Part shown: one piece after another, positions 15,915-24,402 of the stretch
How the letters are laid out: each line of letters opens with the position of its first letter
Position numbering within the stretch: the stretch's first letter is position 1
Source: an uncultured Tenacibaculum sp.
GTDB lineage: Bacteria > Bacteroidota > Bacteroidia > Flavobacteriales > Flavobacteriaceae
DNA: 34,654 bases
Direction: 5' to 3'
Assembly: GCA_938041625.1 (NCBI GenBank)
Contig: CALISK010000235.1
Coordinates: 1 to 34,654 of the forward strand
Made by a program: the position numbers and the translations under genes
The notes under the pieces: generated by a model
Seen by the model: the letters and a program-made list of their open reading frames with translations, nothing else
The model's database searches: none
Told to the model about the DNA's origin: nothing

Positions 15915-17241
15915 GGTTTTTAATTTCTTTCTTTAGAAAAAAGTAAGTTACGATGGTAGCTAATATATCAGAAATAGGAAAAGCAAACCAAATTCCTTTT
16001 AACTCAAAAAAGATAGGTAGAATAATAATAAAAGGAATTAAAAAAATAGATTGTCTTAGTAGTGTTAATATTAAGGCAGGGGTAGCCTTACCAACTGCTT
16101 GAAAATAAGAAGATCCTATTAATTGAAATGCAATAAATGGGGTAGCTAAAAGACAGGTTAATAAAGCTTTTGGTGTTTCTGTTAATAAAGTTTCATCGGT
16201 AGTAAAAATAGCTGCCATTTGATTATTAAAAAGAAATATACAAACGAAGATAACTGAACATAATATAGTTCCATATTTTATAGCTGTTTTTAAAACGTCT
16301 TTTACTCGGTCAAATAATTCAGCACCATAATTATATCCTGCTATAGGAATAAATCCTTGTACAATACCAAAAATAGGAAAGAATATAAACATCATTAATC
16401 GGTTAATGATTCCAAATATGGCTACAGAAGTTTCATTACCATACTTAAATAAAGAATAATTTAAAACGATAATTAAAATACTAGAAGTAGCCTGTCTTAC
16501 TAAAGTAACACTTCCTAGTGAAGTTATTTCTTTAACTAATTTTTTTTGTAATTGTAAATATTTAATCCCTATTCTTAATTCACTTTTACTTGAAAAAAGA
16601 AAACCAACAATAAAAATTCCACAAACAGCATACGCTAAAGCAGTGGCTAAACCAGCGCCAAACATTCCCCAATCGAATACTTTAATAAAAATAATATCGA
16701 GTATGATATTAGCAATAGCAGGTAAAATTAAAGCAACCATAGCATATTTTGGTTTGCCTAATGCTCTAATTATTGGATTTCCCATCATAGCAAAAGCTAA
16801 AAATGGAGCTCCAATTATAATGACTCTAAAATAAGGAATTGCAGGTGTTATAATATCTCCATTAGCACCAAAGAGAGTTAAAACCGAAGTTTCAAATAAG
16901 ATACAGATACCTACTAAAATTAAAGAAATAATTGCTGTAAGGCTTATTTGATTACCAAAAATAGTCTTTGCTTTTTCAATATTGTTAGCTCCTAAAGCAA
17001 TAGAAATGATAGAACTTCCTCCAACACCTACTGCCATTCCCATAGAAGAAATTAAAAAACTAATAGGCAATACAACTGTAATTGCAGCAATGGCTAAAAC
17101 TCCAATCCATTGACCAACAAAAATGGTGTCTACAATCATATTAATAGACATTACAAGAATACCTATAGAAGCTGGAATAGATTGTTTTAATAATAAGGAA
17201 CTTACTTTTTCTGTAGATAGCTCGTTAGCAATTTTGTTCAT
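15871..17241 (-). CDS. MATE family efflux transporter
   Basis: A 456-residue inner-membrane protein with twelve predicted helices in two MATE repeats. Repeat 1 contains QSIPASIGILVMSINMIVDTIFVGQW and GMAVGVGGSSIISIALGAN; repeat 2 contains IFGIINRLMMFIFFPIFGIVQGFIPIAGYNYGA, typical of the family, and SSYFQAVGKATPALIL. It exports cationic drugs or metabolites by Na+ or H+ antiport. It is monocistronic, with no regulator beside it. Confidence 0.93.
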   Translation of the reverse strand: MNKIANELSTEKVSSLLLKQSIPASIGILVMSINMIVDTIFVGQWIGVLAIAAITVVLPISFLISSMGMAVGVGGSSIISIALGANNIEKAKTIFGNQISLTAIISLILVGICILFETSVLTLFGANGDIITPAIPYFRVIIIGAPFLAFAMMGNPIIRALGKPKYAMVALILPAIANIILDIIFIKVFDWGMFGAGLATALAYAVCGIFIVGFLFSSKSELRIGIKYLQLQKKLVKEITSLGSVTLVRQATSSILIIVLNYSLFKYGNETSVAIFGIINRLMMFIFFPIFGIVQGFIPIAGYNYGAELFDRVKDVLKTAIKYGTILCSVIFVCIFLFNNQMAAIFTTDETLLTETPKALLTCLLATPFIAFQLIGSSYFQAVGKATPALILTLLRQSIFLIPFIIILPIFFELKGIWFAFPISDILATIVTYFFLKKEIKNLNQSNSLRSNSLLK

Positions 17242-17304
17242 CGGGAAGTTTAATTAGTAAACAAAGAAACAAAATAATACGATTAGTTATGTATGTTTGT
17301 TACT

Positions 17305-17703
17305 ATGAATTTAAATGAAAATTTTTCAATTAAAAGAAAGGTTGTTAAAGAAGAAATTGATGAATTAAATCATGTAAATAATGTGGTTTATTTACAATGG
17401 GTGCAAGACATTGCAAAATTACATTGGAAAGAACTCACAAAAAATAATGATTATAAGGATTTAATTTGGGTCGTAATACGACATGAAATTAATTATTTGG
17501 GAGAAGCAACTTTAAATGATGAAATAAAATTAACTACATGGGTAGGAGAGACAGGTGGTGTAAAGTCAATAAGACATGTAGCTATTTATAAAGAAGAAAA
17601 ATTAATAGCAAAGGCAGAAACAACATGGTGTTTATTAAATGGAAAAACTTTTAGACCAACAAGGATTACAGAAAGTATTGTAAATTTATTATCACCACTT
17701 TAA
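17305..17703 (+). CDS. Acyl-CoA thioesterase, 4HBT (YbgC-like)
   Basis: A 132-residue hotdog-fold thioesterase. The signature EEIDELNHVNNVVYLQWVQD carries the Asp/His-Asn-Asn catalytic region, followed by VVIRHEINYLGEATLNDEI and TTWCLLNGKTFRPTRI. It hydrolyses acyl-CoA thioesters in the cytoplasm, but the chain length preference cannot be read. An in-frame ATG at 17293 would overlap a perfect TATGTTTG element (17292-17299), so ATG 17305 (MNLNENFSI) is preferred. The DEAD-box gene follows 34 nt later, with its own promoter element. Confidence 0.86.
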   Translation: MNLNENFSIKRKVVKEEIDELNHVNNVVYLQWVQDIAKLHWKELTKNNDYKDLIWVVIRHEINYLGEATLNDEIKLTTWVGETGGVKSIRHVAIYKEEKLIAKAETTWCLLNGKTFRPTRITESIVNLLSPL

Positions 17704-17712
17704 TAAGTCGTC

Positions 17713-17720
17713 TATCTTTG
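17713..17720 (+). promoter_or_regulatory. -7 promoter element for DEAD-box helicase gene
   Basis: TATCTTTG is an exact TAnnTTTG match 17 nt upstream of ATG 17738, so transcription would start very close to the gene. No clear -33 element is visible. Confidence 0.5.
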
Positions 17721-17737
17721 CATTTTAAAAGAATTAT

Positions 17738-18850
17738 ATGTCAACATTTTCGGCTTTAGGTATTCGCAAAGATTTTGTAAAAGGATTGAATGAGTTAGGG
17801 ATAAAAAAACCTACAGAAATTCAGGAAAGAACTATTCCTTTTTTATTACAAGAAAAAACTGATTTTATTGGTTTAGCACAAACAGGAACCGGTAAAACGG
17901 CGGCATTTGGATTGCCTATTTTACATCAAATAAAATCAGAGTCAAATACTATTCAAGCGCTAATTTTATCACCAACAAGAGAGTTGGTTCAGCAAATAAA
18001 AAAACAACTATTTAAGTTTACAAAATATGTAGATAAAAAAATATTTGTAGAAGGTGTTTATGGAGGTGAAAGAATAGAAAGGCAAATTAAAAATTTACAG
18101 AGGACTACGCATATAGTTGTAGCAACACCAGGAAGATTGATCGATTTAATAGAACGAGGAGAAATTGATTTAAAAAACATTAAAACATTGGTGTTAGATG
18201 AAGCTGATGAAATGTTGAGTATGGGTTTTAAATTAGAAATTAATAGAATTTTAAAATATACTTCAGGAGAAAGAAACACTTGGCTGTTTTCTGCAACAAT
18301 GCCAGATGAAATTAAACGTATCGTTAAAAGCTATATGAATATAAATGCTAAACGAGTAGAAATTAATCCGGCTTCTGTGGTTAATGAAAACATAACACAT
18401 TATTATTCATTGACTACCATTCCTAAAAAAACTGCAGCAATTGTTTCTTTTTTAGAAGGGAGACATAATGAAAGAGGAATTATTTTTGCAAGAACTAAAG
18501 CAGGAGCAAGAAAGCTTACGAATGAATTGCAAGAAGAAGGATTTACAGTTGGAGTTTTAGAAGGAGATATGAAGCAAATTGAGAGGGATAAGGTAATGAG
18601 AGCTTTTAAAAATGAGAGTCTACAGTACTTAATAGCTACCGATGTTGCGGCAAGAGGTATTGATGTACAAAATTTAAATTTTGTATTGCATCATCAACTT
18701 CCTGAACAATTAGAATATTATACCCATAGAAGTGGTAGAACAGCAAGAGCAGGTAATAAAGGTATTTCTCAGGCTTTTATTTTACCAAATGAATTAGAAA
18801 ATATACATCAAATACAAAAGAAATTAAATATTAAGTTTATTAAAAAATAA
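17738..18850 (+). CDS. DEAD-box ATP-dependent RNA helicase
   Basis: A 370-residue helicase with both RecA-like domains. Motifs in order: Q motif (FSALG...GIKKPTEIQERTI), I (AQTGTGKTAAF), Ia (SPTREL), Ib (TPGRLID), II (DEADEML), III (SAT), IV (GIIFARTK), V (IATDVAARGIDV) and VI (HRSGRTARAG). The protein ends at IQKKLNIKFIKK directly after the helicase core, without the long basic tail of many DEAD-box proteins, so RNA specificity would depend on partners. It is probably involved in ribosome assembly or RNA turnover (family knowledge). Confidence 0.95.
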   Translation: MSTFSALGIRKDFVKGLNELGIKKPTEIQERTIPFLLQEKTDFIGLAQTGTGKTAAFGLPILHQIKSESNTIQALILSPTRELVQQIKKQLFKFTKYVDKKIFVEGVYGGERIERQIKNLQRTTHIVVATPGRLIDLIERGEIDLKNIKTLVLDEADEMLSMGFKLEINRILKYTSGERNTWLFSATMPDEIKRIVKSYMNINAKRVEINPASVVNENITHYYSLTTIPKKTAAIVSFLEGRHNERGIIFARTKAGARKLTNELQEEGFTVGVLEGDMKQIERDKVMRAFKNESLQYLIATDVAARGIDVQNLNFVLHHQLPEQLEYYTHRSGRTARAGNKGISQAFILPNELENIHQIQKKLNIKFIKK

Positions 18851-19015
18851 TAGAAACAACTACCTATGAATATCATATATATCTTAGATATTTTAGGAAC
18901 TTTCGTCAATGATATATAAGGTAAGTACTTTTGAAATTAGTAAAGTTGTTTTAACTTTATTAGCTAGATTTGTTATTGTTTTAATAGTATTTCAAAAAGC
19001 TTTTAATATCACAAT

Positions 19016-19654
19016 ATGTTTGAAACCCTTTTAGACCTTGATAATTTAACTGCCACAGCAGATTATGTAGGTACATTTGCTTTTGCAATTAGTGGTGCAT
19101 TAGTTGCTTCTAAAAAAAAGTTTGATTTATTTGGCGTTATAATTATAGCTTTTGTAACAGCAGTAGGAGGAGGGATGTTAAGAGATGTTTTAATTAATGC
19201 GCATCCAATAAATTGGATAGGTGATCTAAATTATATCTGGACTATTTTTATTGCAGTAGCATTTACATTCCTATTTAAGAAAAAAATAGAACCCTTACGT
19301 AAAACTTTTTTTTTATTCGATACTATAGGAATTAGTGTGTTTACTTTATTAGGAATTCAAAAAGGTTTAAGTTATGAACTTCCTGCTATAGTAGCCTTAA
19401 TTATGGGAATGGTTTCTGCTGTTTTTGGAGGAGTAATAAGAGATGTATTAACAAGAAAAGTACCTTTGATTTTTAAAAAAGAAATATATGCTTCTGCTTG
19501 TTTATTGGGAGGTTTAGTGTATTTAACATTAAAACATTTTAATTTTCAAGAGAATATAGTATTTGTAATATCTGCATTAGTTATTATTAGTGTAAGAACC
19601 TTGTCTGTTGTTTATAAATTAGAATTACCAAAAATTAGAGATGACTATTTTTAA
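19016..19654 (+). CDS. TRIC-type channel family membrane protein (UPF0126)
   Basis: A 212-residue inner-membrane protein with about seven helices and two internally related halves, as in the YadS/YicG UPF0126 (TRIC) family. Each half carries the glycine-rich GG(G/V)(M/I)(L/R)RD motif: AVGGGMLRDVLIN and AVFGGVIRDVLTRKVPLIF. The first helix contains FAFAISGALVASKKKFDLFGV. Prokaryotic homologues form monovalent cation channels; transport in this protein is inferred. The 165 nt upstream (18851-19015) hold no recognisable gene. Confidence 0.92.
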   Translation: MFETLLDLDNLTATADYVGTFAFAISGALVASKKKFDLFGVIIIAFVTAVGGGMLRDVLINAHPINWIGDLNYIWTIFIAVAFTFLFKKKIEPLRKTFFLFDTIGISVFTLLGIQKGLSYELPAIVALIMGMVSAVFGGVIRDVLTRKVPLIFKKEIYASACLLGGLVYLTLKHFNFQENIVFVISALVIISVRTLSVVYKLELPKIRDDYF

Positions 19655-19770
19655 ATCATACAGTTTAGTAGATTCCTTTAGTAATTAGTTAAAAAAGAGG
19701 CTAAAATTGCAAAATATTTATTGAAATTTAAAATCAATTTTTTTAAATTGCTGAAAAAAGAGGGGTTTTT

Positions 19771-20328
19771 ATGAAACAAATTACTTTGTTTTTAGTGTTG
19801 TTATTGAACTTAACAGTTTTTTGTCAGGATAAAAAGCTACCAGAAGGTTGGGATGAAATATTGCTTGAAGGCCAAACAGCCTATATGAATTTAGTAACAG
19901 GTGATGTATCATATGTTTTGCCTAAAATAGTTGCCAGTGTACCTAAAAAAGTTGTAGAATATGACCCTACTATTACACATAAAGTTAAGAAAGGAGAAAC
20001 ACTTAGTAGTATTTCAAGAAAATATAATAAACACTTATCAGAGTTATATAGATTGAATAGCTTAGTTAATTTTGATTCAATAGAAATAGGAGATGAAATT
20101 GTAATAGGGTATAGGCAAGAAAAAATTAAAGAACAGTATCAAAATGTTATTTATGATAATGAAACTAGTAATGAAGGCGTAGTTACAGATTATCATATAG
20201 TTCAATCTGGAGATACTTTATATAGTATTTCTAAGAAATACAAGATTAACTTAACAATATTAAAAAGAAAAAATAACTTAAAGACGAACGCTATTTTTGT
20301 AGGACAAAAGCTACAAATTCAAAAATAG
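19771..20328 (+). CDS. Secreted WW-like plus double-LysM protein
   Basis: A 185-residue exported protein. It has a signal peptide (1-18, LLLNLTVFC-Q), then a segment at 23-51 (LPEGWDEILLEGQ, AYMN, VTGDVSYVLP) that follows the WW-domain pattern LPxGWxx-YxN-T-x-W-x-P except that the second Trp is Tyr. Two LysM domains follow: residues 70-112 (HKVKKGETLSSISRKYNKHL) and 141-183 (YHIVQSGDTLYSISKKYKIN). LysM domains bind GlcNAc-containing peptidoglycan, so the protein is probably held on the cell wall in the periplasm. The cysteine at 18 could instead mark a lipoprotein, although the preceding residues are poor for a lipobox. It is 32 nt upstream of the GyrB-like gene. Confidence 0.85.
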   Translation: MKQITLFLVLLLNLTVFCQDKKLPEGWDEILLEGQTAYMNLVTGDVSYVLPKIVASVPKKVVEYDPTITHKVKKGETLSSISRKYNKHLSELYRLNSLVNFDSIEIGDEIVIGYRQEKIKEQYQNVIYDNETSNEGVVTDYHIVQSGDTLYSISKKYKINLTILKRKNNLKTNAIFVGQKLQIQK

Positions 20329-20360
20329 AGAAAGAAAATACCAATCTGAGAAAATTACAA

Positions 20361-21434
20361 ATGGCAAACGAAAACAAATACACTAAAGAAGATCTTCAAG
20401 AACTTAAGTGGAATGAACATATTCGTTTAAGACCAGGGATGTATATTGGTAGAGTTAATTTAAGAGGATTTATTGATCTTTTAAAAGGAATTTATAGTGT
20501 TTCTCTTTCCAAACTAAAAGCTGATACTATATCTTTTGATTTTAAGAATAGTAATAGAGGTAAAATTATAATCGATAATATTCAGAACCCAGTAATTGAC
20601 AATTGGAGTAAATGGAATTCAAATTCTCAAAACCCATTTATTTTAGAATTTCAAACATTAAATGCTCTTAGTTTATTCTTTACAATTAGATTATTTGATT
20701 CTAATGATGATATAATACTAAGACAGGAATACAAAGAAGGTGTTTTAACTAATGGTGAATTAACTGAAAAGCCTATTGAATGTAATAAGTTAGAAATAGA
20801 TTTTACACTTGACACGAAAATTTGGAAGAAATTTAATTGGCTGGAAAGTTTTATAAACCATGAAATCAGAGAATTTGCATATTTACATAAAAATGTAAAA
20901 TTTAGAGTACATTATGAAGTTGCTGATGAACAATGTAATATTGTTTACTTCTTTGAAAATGGATTGAAAGATAGAATTGAGGTTGAAAATTTAAAAGGTT
21001 TAGGAAGCAGTTATTTCAATACTTATTTTACTAAGGAAATAAAGGATTTTAGTATAGAAGTGGCATTTGCTTTCAGAGATTATACAGTAGACGAACCATT
21101 TTTAAAATCATTCGTAAACGATTATTATACAAATGAAAATGGGAGTCATATTGATGGAGTGTTGAAAGGTTTGACTTATGGGGTGATGAAATACTTTCAG
21201 AAATATGATTTGACAGAAAAATATAAAATATCGGAAAAAGGAATTAAGGAAAGCTTAATAAGTTTAATAAATATTAGAATGAATTCACCAGTATTTAGCG
21301 GATGTGTAAAAAATAAACTTGCAAATCCTGAAATTATTGAACCAATTACCGATTATATTTCTGAATTATTATTTGAGAGTATAGAAAAAGATAAAGAGTC
21401 AACCGAGAAACTGATTAGAAAATTTGAAATATAA
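20361..21434 (+). CDS. Degenerate GyrB/ParE N-terminal-like protein
   Basis: A 357-residue protein resembling only the ATPase and transducer domains of GyrB/ParE. YTKEDLQELKWNEHIRLRPG then MYIG (7-30) matches the start of type II topoisomerase B subunits. LEFQTLNALSLFF (95-107) resembles the VNALS helix. FVNDYYTNENGSHIDGVLKG (251-270) matches the FVN-GGTH-GF transducer motif, and GIKESLISLINIRMNSPVFS with VKNKL (294-320) matches REGL-KVPDPKFSSQTKDKL, keeping the lysine. The catalytic Glu/Asn helix has become LLKGIYSVS, the DDGRGIP motif is lost, and the GGLHGVG loop is missing. There is no TOPRIM or C-terminal domain. It is therefore probably not an ATPase or topoisomerase. It could bind gyrase or DNA, or do something new. 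Likely co-transcribed with the LysM gene. Confidence 0.75.
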   Translation: MANENKYTKEDLQELKWNEHIRLRPGMYIGRVNLRGFIDLLKGIYSVSLSKLKADTISFDFKNSNRGKIIIDNIQNPVIDNWSKWNSNSQNPFILEFQTLNALSLFFTIRLFDSNDDIILRQEYKEGVLTNGELTEKPIECNKLEIDFTLDTKIWKKFNWLESFINHEIREFAYLHKNVKFRVHYEVADEQCNIVYFFENGLKDRIEVENLKGLGSSYFNTYFTKEIKDFSIEVAFAFRDYTVDEPFLKSFVNDYYTNENGSHIDGVLKGLTYGVMKYFQKYDLTEKYKISEKGIKESLISLINIRMNSPVFSGCVKNKLANPEIIEPITDYISELLFESIEKDKESTEKLIRKFEI

Positions 21435-21502
21435 GAGAGTTAGTTACTTAGATTTATTAATTTCAATTTTTATTTCTTGTTTCTACTAACAGATATAAAA
21501 AC

Positions 21503-21535
21503 AAAAAACACGATGATTAAATCATCGTGTTTTTT
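21503..21535. terminator. Bidirectional intrinsic terminator
   Basis: A 15-bp perfect stem (21503-21517 with 21521-21535) and a 3-nt loop, with A-run and T-run ends. It lies between the convergent GyrB-like gene and the outer-membrane barrel gene. Confidence 0.85.
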
Positions 21536-21554
21536 TATATAAAATTATTTCTTA

Positions 21555-22202
21555 TTAAAATCTATACGATAAACCAACAATTATTTGGTTTACTCTTGTA
21601 TCAAATTTAGAAGTATTAGCAGCGCTTCCTGATGCTCTAGTAATTATTTCAGATTCAGTATCAGAAAAACTTCTATCCCAACGAACCTCTAATCCTAGTT
21701 TACCTAATTCAATACCTGCACCTATATTTAAACCTACAGTAAATCCATCTACTTCAGTTTCAAAATTATCAATAACAGCACCAACAGTATCAAAATCTAA
21801 ATCACCATCTAAAATGTATTGAAAAGAAGGACCTGCATGTATATAAGCAATCTTAAATATTTTTTTACCTAATAAAACTGGAATGTCAATTTTTTGAAAA
21901 TCATAAGAAGCCTTTGTGTTAGAAGCATCATTAGCGGTAAGTTCACTTTTTAAGGCAGTATACACTAATTCAGGACGAATATACAATCCTACAATAGGTA
22001 ATTTAGCTCTTAACCAGATACCACCATGAAAACCAGTTTTACTTTTTGTTTGATCTTCAAGTATGTCGTTGGTAACATCGTTGATATTTTGAAATGAATC
22101 AGAATTATAATTAACCCCAGCTTTAATACCAAAGTCTAATTGCGCTTGTACTAACTGGCTAGCAGCTAAAAATAAGCATAGAGATAAAATTAGTTTTTTC
22201 AT
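21555..22202 (-). CDS. Outer-membrane beta-barrel protein (porin/PorT-like family)
   Basis: A 215-residue outer-membrane protein. The signal peptide MKKLILSLCLFLAASQLVQA is followed directly by FGIKAGVNYNS, which is the start of the outer-membrane beta-barrel family also called the porin or PorT-like family. Alternating beta-strand segments (GIWLRAKLPIVGLYIRPELVY, IDIPVLLGKKIF, GLNIGAGIELGKLGLEVRWD) end in NQIIVGLSYRF with a terminal Phe, as barrel proteins do. No specific function can be assigned. It lies 45 nt downstream of the transketolase gene on the same strand. Confidence 0.88.
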   Translation of the reverse strand: MKKLILSLCLFLAASQLVQAQLDFGIKAGVNYNSDSFQNINDVTNDILEDQTKSKTGFHGGIWLRAKLPIVGLYIRPELVYTALKSELTANDASNTKASYDFQKIDIPVLLGKKIFKIAYIHAGPSFQYILDGDLDFDTVGAVIDNFETEVDGFTVGLNIGAGIELGKLGLEVRWDRSFSDTESEIITRASGSAANTSKFDTRVNQIIVGLSYRF

Positions 22203-22247
22203 GGTTTTTTAATATTTACTTAAATTAAAAACGTTTTAATAGTCAAT

Positions 22248-23198
22248 TTATTTTCTTTTAATGACTTTCTTTACAGCTTCAACTACTGCTTCGTCATTAA
22301 TTTTATATTTTTTCATTAATTCTGCTGGTGTAGCAGACTCTCCAAAACTATCGTTTACAGCAACAAATTCTTGAGGAGTAGGATTGTTTGTAGCTAAGCA
22401 ACGAGCAACGCTTTCACCTAAACCACCAAATTTATTATGTTCTTCAGCAGTAACAATACATTTAGTTTTAGTAACAGAAGCTAAGATAGCCTCTTCATCT
22501 AATGGTTTAATAGTATGAATATTGATAACTTCAGCACTAATACCTTCTTTTTCTAATTGCTCAGCAGCTTGTAATGATTCCCAAACTAAATGACCAGTAG
22601 CAACAATAGTTACATCTGTTCCTTCTGTTAATTTTACTGCTTTTCCAATTTCAAATTTATCAGTAGGCATAAATACAGGAACTTTTGGTCTACCAAAACG
22701 TAAGTAAACAGGACCATCATATTCTGCAATAGCAATAGTAGCTGCTTTTGTTTGGTTATAATCACAAGTGTTAATAACTGTCATACCAGGTAACATTTTC
22801 ATTAACCCAATATCTTCTAAGATTTGGTGTGTAGCACCATCTTCACCTAAAGTTAAACCAGCATGAGAAGCACAAACTTTTACATTTTTATTAGAATAAG
22901 CTATAGATTGTCTAATTTGATCATATACACGACCTGTTGAAAAGTTAGCGAAGGTTCCTGTAAATGGTATTTTACCACCTATGGTTAAACCAGCAGCGAT
23001 ACCCATCATATTAGCTTCTGCAATTCCTACTTGAAAAAAACGTTCTGGATGATTTTTTTCGAATTCATTCATTTTTAATGAACCTGTTAAATCAGCACAT
23101 AAAGCAACCACATTAGGGTTTGTTTTCCCTAACTCAGTTAAACCATCACCAAAGCCAGAGCGGGTGTCTTTTTTTTCTGTAAATGTATATTTTTTCAT
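22248..23198 (-). CDS. Transketolase C-terminal subunit
   Basis: A 316-residue C-terminal half of a split transketolase (pyrimidine-binding and C-terminal domains). Start ATG 23198 ([20 protein letters not shown]) is chosen over an upstream ATG at 23240 that adds a non-conserved stretch. [19 protein letters not shown] carries the glutamate that activates thiamine diphosphate. [28 protein letters not shown] and the C-terminal [14 protein letters not shown] complete the picture. With its N-terminal partner it transfers two-carbon ketol units in the pentose phosphate pathway. That partner gene, often adjacent in relatives, is not in this window; maf lies upstream instead. Confidence 0.9.
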   Translation of the reverse strand: MKKYTFTEKKDTRSGFGDGLTELGKTNPNVVALCADLTGSLKMNEFEKNHPERFFQVGIAEANMMGIAAGLTIGGKIPFTGTFANFSTGRVYDQIRQSIAYSNKNVKVCASHAGLTLGEDGATHQILEDIGLMKMLPGMTVINTCDYNQTKAATIAIAEYDGPVYLRFGRPKVPVFMPTDKFEIGKAVKLTEGTDVTIVATGHLVWESLQAAEQLEKEGISAEVINIHTIKPLDEEAILASVTKTKCIVTAEEHNKFGGLGESVARCLATNNPTPQEFVAVNDSFGESATPAELMKKYKINDEAVVEAVKKVIKRK

Positions 23199-23247
23199 TG
23201 TTGTGTTGTAAATTCTGCCCAAAAATAATCTTTTAAGCAAAAAGAAA

Positions 23248-23829
23248 CTATAAATTCATTAATTCTTTATATAATTTATGCACGGGTAAGCCCATAACAT
23301 TAAAGTAACTACCTTCAATTTTATCAATCCCTATTTTACCAATCCATTCCTGAATTCCATAAGCCCCTGCTTTATCATAAGGTTTATAGTTGGTTATATA
23401 AAAATCGATTTCTTCTTTTGTTAGTTTTTTTAAAGAAACATTCGTAATATCATTAATGATTTTCTGAAAGTTTTTACTTTTAATACTAACAGAAGTAATT
23501 ACTTGATGTTCTTTATTAGATAAACTTTCTAGCATAGTGAAAGCATCGTTGTAATCTTTCGGTTTTCCTAAAGCTTTATTATTTAACCAGACAATAGTAT
23601 CTGAAGTAATTAATAAATCATTGTCGGTTAATTCTCCATCAAAAGGTTTTGATTTTAGATCAGCTAAAAAATCTGTAATTTCTTCAGCTTTTAAGTCTTC
23701 AGGAAATATTTCTTCGATTTCTTTTAAACGTATTTCAAAATTTAATTCTAAATCTTTAAAAAATTGTTGACGTCTAGGAGAACCAGAAGCAAGTATAATA
23801 TTAAATTTAGATAGTTTTTGTGTTAGCAT
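23248..23829 (-). CDS. maf: Maf-family nucleotide pyrophosphatase
   Basis: A 193-residue Maf protein. It hydrolyses non-standard or excess nucleoside triphosphates to monophosphates in the cytoplasm. The N-terminal signature [17 protein letters not shown] is exact for the family. Further motifs are [37 protein letters not shown] and [17 protein letters not shown]. Its ATG directly follows the smpB stop, so the two genes are translationally coupled. Confidence 0.95.
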   Translation of the reverse strand: MLTQKLSKFNIILASGSPRRQQFFKDLELNFEIRLKEIEEIFPEDLKAEEITDFLADLKSKPFDGELTDNDLLITSDTIVWLNNKALGKPKDYNDAFTMLESLSNKEHQVITSVSIKSKNFQKIINDITNVSLKKLTKEEIDFYITNYKPYDKAGAYGIQEWIGKIGIDKIEGSYFNVMGLPVHKLYKELMNL

Positions 23830-24288
23830 TTATCCAAAATTCTTTTTAATACGTGCTAAATCACGTTTATTATCTCGGTCTTTCATTGTTTCACGCTTAT
23901 CATGCGTTTTTTTACCTTTAGCTAAAGCAACTTCTAACTTAGCCCAACCATTTTCATTTAAGAATAATCGTAAAGGAACAATTGTATTTCCTTTAGCTTC
24001 GACTTCTCTAGCTAATTTCTTTAACTCTTGTTTATTTAATAACAGTCTTCTTTCACTTTTAGGATTGTGATTGTAATGATTACCAAAGGCATATTCTTCA
24101 ATATACATGTTGATAACAAACAGTTCTCCACGATCATTAAATTCACAAAAACTCTCTGTTATTCTCGCTTTACTTTGACGTATAGATTTTATTTCGGTAC
24201 CTGTTAATTGTATACCTGCGGTATATTTATCTATTATTTCGTACTCAAAACGAGCTTTTTTGTTTTTTATGTTAATTTTTTTCTGCAT
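23830..24288 (-). CDS. smpB: SsrA-binding protein SmpB
   Basis: A 152-residue SmpB. It delivers tmRNA to stalled ribosomes so that trapped proteins are tagged for degradation. NKKARFEYEIIDKYTAGIQL, TGTEIKSIRQSKARITESF, the core HNPKSERRLLLNKQELKKL, GWAKLEVALAKGKKTHDKRE and the basic tail KRDLARIKKNFG are all typical, and length is normal. It is first in an operon with maf. The upstream 31 bp (24319-24349) repeat the sequence before the neighbouring methyltransferase gene. The tmRNA gene was not seen in the window. Confidence 0.96.
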   Translation of the reverse strand: MQKKINIKNKKARFEYEIIDKYTAGIQLTGTEIKSIRQSKARITESFCEFNDRGELFVINMYIEEYAFGNHYNHNPKSERRLLLNKQELKKLAREVEAKGNTIVPLRLFLNENGWAKLEVALAKGKKTHDKRETMKDRDNKRDLARIKKNFG

Positions 24289-24309
24289 AAAATCTTCAAC
24301 AATTTAAAG

Positions 24310-24317
24310 CAAAGATA
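24310..24317 (-). promoter_or_regulatory. -7 promoter element for smpB-maf
   Basis: On the minus strand this reads TATCTTTG, an exact TAnnTTTG match 21 nt before ATG 24288. The expected -33 region falls in the duplicated sequence 24319-24349 and shows no clear TTG. Confidence 0.5.
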
Positions 24318-24318
24318 C

Positions 24319-24349
24319 ATTATTGAGTTTGTATAAAAAGTGTTGGTTT
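24319..24349. repeat. 31-bp direct repeat, copy 1
   Basis: By eye it matches 25421-25451 at 28 of 31 positions, with 18 perfect bases TATAAAAAGTGTTGGTTT at 24332-24349. It lies just upstream of smpB and downstream of the methyltransferase stop. Confidence 0.8.
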
Positions 24350-24402
24350 CAGAATTATTGTGCTAGTCTTTTACAATAATAAAAACAAAGTTTTACAATT
24401 AT

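Noticed and set aside
18851-19015. 17-codon ORF (MNIIYILDILGTF...) before the TRIC gene
   Set aside because: Very short, no leader or family similarity, and no clear ribosome-binding context.
22224-22240. Inverted repeat ATTAAAA-ACG-TTTTAAT between the transketolase and barrel genes
   Set aside because: An all-AT stem without a T-run; too weak to call a terminator or operator.
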